From NCBI RefSeq assembly GCF_003815655.1, contig NZ_CP033917.1, positions 1,364,001 to 1,428,000 on the forward strand: a DNA stretch of 64,000 nt, given 5' to 3'. Made by a program: the position numbers and the translations under genes. The first letter of the stretch is position 1, and every line of letters begins with the position of its first letter. Source of the DNA: Chryseobacterium sp. G0201. GTDB lineage: Bacteria; Bacteroidota; Bacteroidia; Flavobacteriales; Weeksellaceae. Shown here one piece after another: positions 62,486 to 64,000 of the stretch. The notes beneath the pieces were generated by a model. It saw nothing but the letters and a program-made list of their open reading frames with translations. It was not told the origin of the DNA and made no database searches.

Positions 62486-62504
62486 TTTTAATTTTTAATA
62501 TAAA

Positions 62505-63863
62505 ATGAAAAATTTAGAAACATATCAAAATTTTTACTTCGTTGGGATCGGAGGGATCGGAATGAGTGCTTTGGCGCGTTATTTCCATGCTTCGGGTAAA
62601 AAAGTTTTAGGCTATGATAAGACCAACACCAAACTCACTCAGAATTTGATGAATGAGGGAATTGATATTGTTTTTGAAGATCTTATTGACGAAAGAATAA
62701 CGTCTCTTGAAAAAGAAAATACATTATTAATTTACACTCCTGCGATTAAAAAATTAGGGATTTTAGATTATTTTAATGAAAATCAATTTGAAGTTCTAAA
62801 ACGAGCAAAAGTTTTAGGTTTAATTACAGAAAACACAGATTGTATCGCTGTTGCCGGAACTCACGGAAAAACAACGACTTCTACCCTCGTTGCTCATTTG
62901 TGCAAAGAAGCTAATTTTCCTTTTTCTTGCTTTTTAGGTGGAATTTCCGAGAATTTTAAGTCAAATTTTCTGTACAACGGTAATCAATATTCAGTAGTAG
63001 AAGCCGATGAATATGACAGAAGTTTCCTTAATCTTTCTCCGGATTGGGCGGTGATAACTTCCACAGATGCAGATCATTTGGATATTTACGGTGATAAAAA
63101 TACGATCGAAGAAGGGTTCAAACAGTTTGCAGCTTTAGTTCCGAATGACAAACAGCTTTTTGTGAGAAAAGGAATTGAAATCGGAAGACCTCATATTACG
63201 TATGCCGTAAATGAAGTAGCTGATTATTACTCAGATAACCTTCGAATGGATCATGATAAAATCTATTTTGATTTTCATACACCAACAGAAACAGTAAAAG
63301 ATCTTGTTTGGGAAATTCCGGGAATCCACAATGTAGAAAATGCGACGGTTGCATTAGCTATTTTAAATAATTTAGGCTTTGATTTCGAAATTTTAAAGAA
63401 AGCAATTGCTAATTTTAAAGGAATCAAAAGAAGATATACTAAACATATCTATAAAAACGGTAAAATTTACATCGACGATTATGCTCACCATCCAACAGAA
63501 ATTAATGCTGTAGTGGGATCCATCAGAACTTTTTACCCTGAGAAAAAATTATTGGTGGTTTTCCAACCGCATTTATTCAGCAGAACGAGAGATTTTGCAG
63601 ATGGTTTTGCAGAAAGTTTAAGTAATACTGAAGAATTGATCTTATTGGATATTTATCCTGCAAGAGAGCTTCAGGAAAATTTTGAAGGAATAACTTCAGA
63701 CTGGTTATTGGAAAAAGTGACTTTAGACAAAAAAGAAGTGTCGAATTTATCAGATGCTTTCAATAAAATAAAAGAAAAAGATTTTGACATCCTTCTCACA
63801 GTAGGCGCAGGAAATATTGATACGCTGTACGATCCTATTTGTGAATGGATAAGCAAAAATTGA
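62505..63863 (+). CDS. murC: UDP-N-acetylmuramate:L-alanine ligase
   Basis: A 452-residue Mur ligase. N-terminal FYFVGIGGIGMSALARYFHASG, ATP loop VAGTHGKTTTSTLVAH, VVEADEYDRSFLNLSPDWAVITSTDADHLDIYGD, IYIDDYAHHPTEINAVV and LVVFQPHLFSRTRDF. It attaches the first L-Ala of the stem peptide. It lies 12 nt before the ftsQ start and is cotranscribed with it. Confidence 0.96.
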   Translation: MKNLETYQNFYFVGIGGIGMSALARYFHASGKKVLGYDKTNTKLTQNLMNEGIDIVFEDLIDERITSLEKENTLLIYTPAIKKLGILDYFNENQFEVLKRAKVLGLITENTDCIAVAGTHGKTTTSTLVAHLCKEANFPFSCFLGGISENFKSNFLYNGNQYSVVEADEYDRSFLNLSPDWAVITSTDADHLDIYGDKNTIEEGFKQFAALVPNDKQLFVRKGIEIGRPHITYAVNEVADYYSDNLRMDHDKIYFDFHTPTETVKDLVWEIPGIHNVENATVALAILNNLGFDFEILKKAIANFKGIKRRYTKHIYKNGKIYIDDYAHHPTEINAVVGSIRTFYPEKKLLVVFQPHLFSRTRDFADGFAESLSNTEELILLDIYPARELQENFEGITSDWLLEKVTLDKKEVSNLSDAFNKIKEKDFDILLTVGAGNIDTLYDPICEWISKN

Positions 63864-63875
63864 TTTTAAAATAAA

Positions 63876-64000
63876 ATGAAAAATAAATACAGAATATTAA
63901 AAATTGCTATCACAGTAATCCTTCTAGGTTTCCTGCTGAGTTTCTCGTTGAAGAAATTCGGTGGTCAGAAGATTACGGATAATAAAATTTCTGTAAAAAT
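63876..64000 (+). CDS. ftsQ: Cell division protein FtsQ, 5' fragment
   Basis: The last 125 nt encode about 41 residues: MKNKYRILKIAITVILLGFLLSFSLKKFGG and on. This gives a basic cytosolic start, one membrane helix (about residues 8-25) and the beginning of a periplasmic part. Position after murC and topology fit FtsQ. The gene runs off the window. Confidence 0.75.
   Translation, partial: MKNKYRILKIAITVILLGFLLSFSLKKFGGQKITDNKISVK

Overview
The window is low-GC DNA whose gene content and signals point to a Bacteroidota genome of the family Weeksellaceae, most like Chryseobacterium. The pointers are SusC/SusD and TonB-dependent outer-membrane receptors, SecA of about 1020 residues, promoters with the Bacteroidota -7 element TAnnTTTG, weak Shine-Dalgarno use, a mraZ-rsmH-ftsL-PBP-murE-mraY-murD-ftsW-murG-murC-ftsQ cell-wall cluster without murF, and many extragenic palindromes of types common in flavobacteria. 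Species was not tested. No tRNA, rRNA, CRISPR array, complete insertion sequence or prophage was seen.

Layout. 1-9.4 kb: tail of an aminotransferase, a TonB receptor, a sugar-dehydrogenase-like lipoprotein, uvrB, and two stretches of minus-strand membrane-protein genes. 9.4-12.7 kb: three chorismate or isochorismate enzymes (pabB, pabC, menD). 12.8-15.6 kb: an AT-rich accessory pair that looks like a large toxin-type protein with a partner, followed by gene debris. 15.6-24 kb: a 2-oxoglutarate/Fe(II)-type oxygenase, a tiny cysteine-rich double-glycine-leader peptide, a radical SAM protein, an AsmA-like protein, DUF2797, a nucleotide-sugar epimerase and DUF2795. 24-27 kb: secA.

27.2-34.3 kb is an iron-uptake block with two siderophore-type TonB receptors and two paralogous PepSY membrane proteins. 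34.4-36.1 kb carries a ROK kinase and msrA. 36.3-44.6 kb carries a SusD/SusC pair flanked by a secreted PI-PLC-like enzyme and a large metallophosphoesterase, so it may be a phospho-substrate scavenging locus.

44.7-49.7 kb is a small signalling island: a membrane protein, a Gly/Pro-rich exported peptide, a TPR lipoprotein histidine kinase, a response regulator, and a three-gene output operon (DUF1508, a membrane protein, a basic secreted protein). Nearly identical 16-bp palindromes sit at exactly the same distance from the -7 elements of the membrane-protein gene and the output operon. This looks like the regulon of the local two-component system and is the best candidate here for an undescribed system. 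49.8-51.7 kb: acetyltransferase, ysxC and a hydrolase. 52-64 kb: the cell-wall and division cluster, headed by a MraZ operator and interrupted by palindromic intergenic elements, one of which appears to have entered murG in frame.
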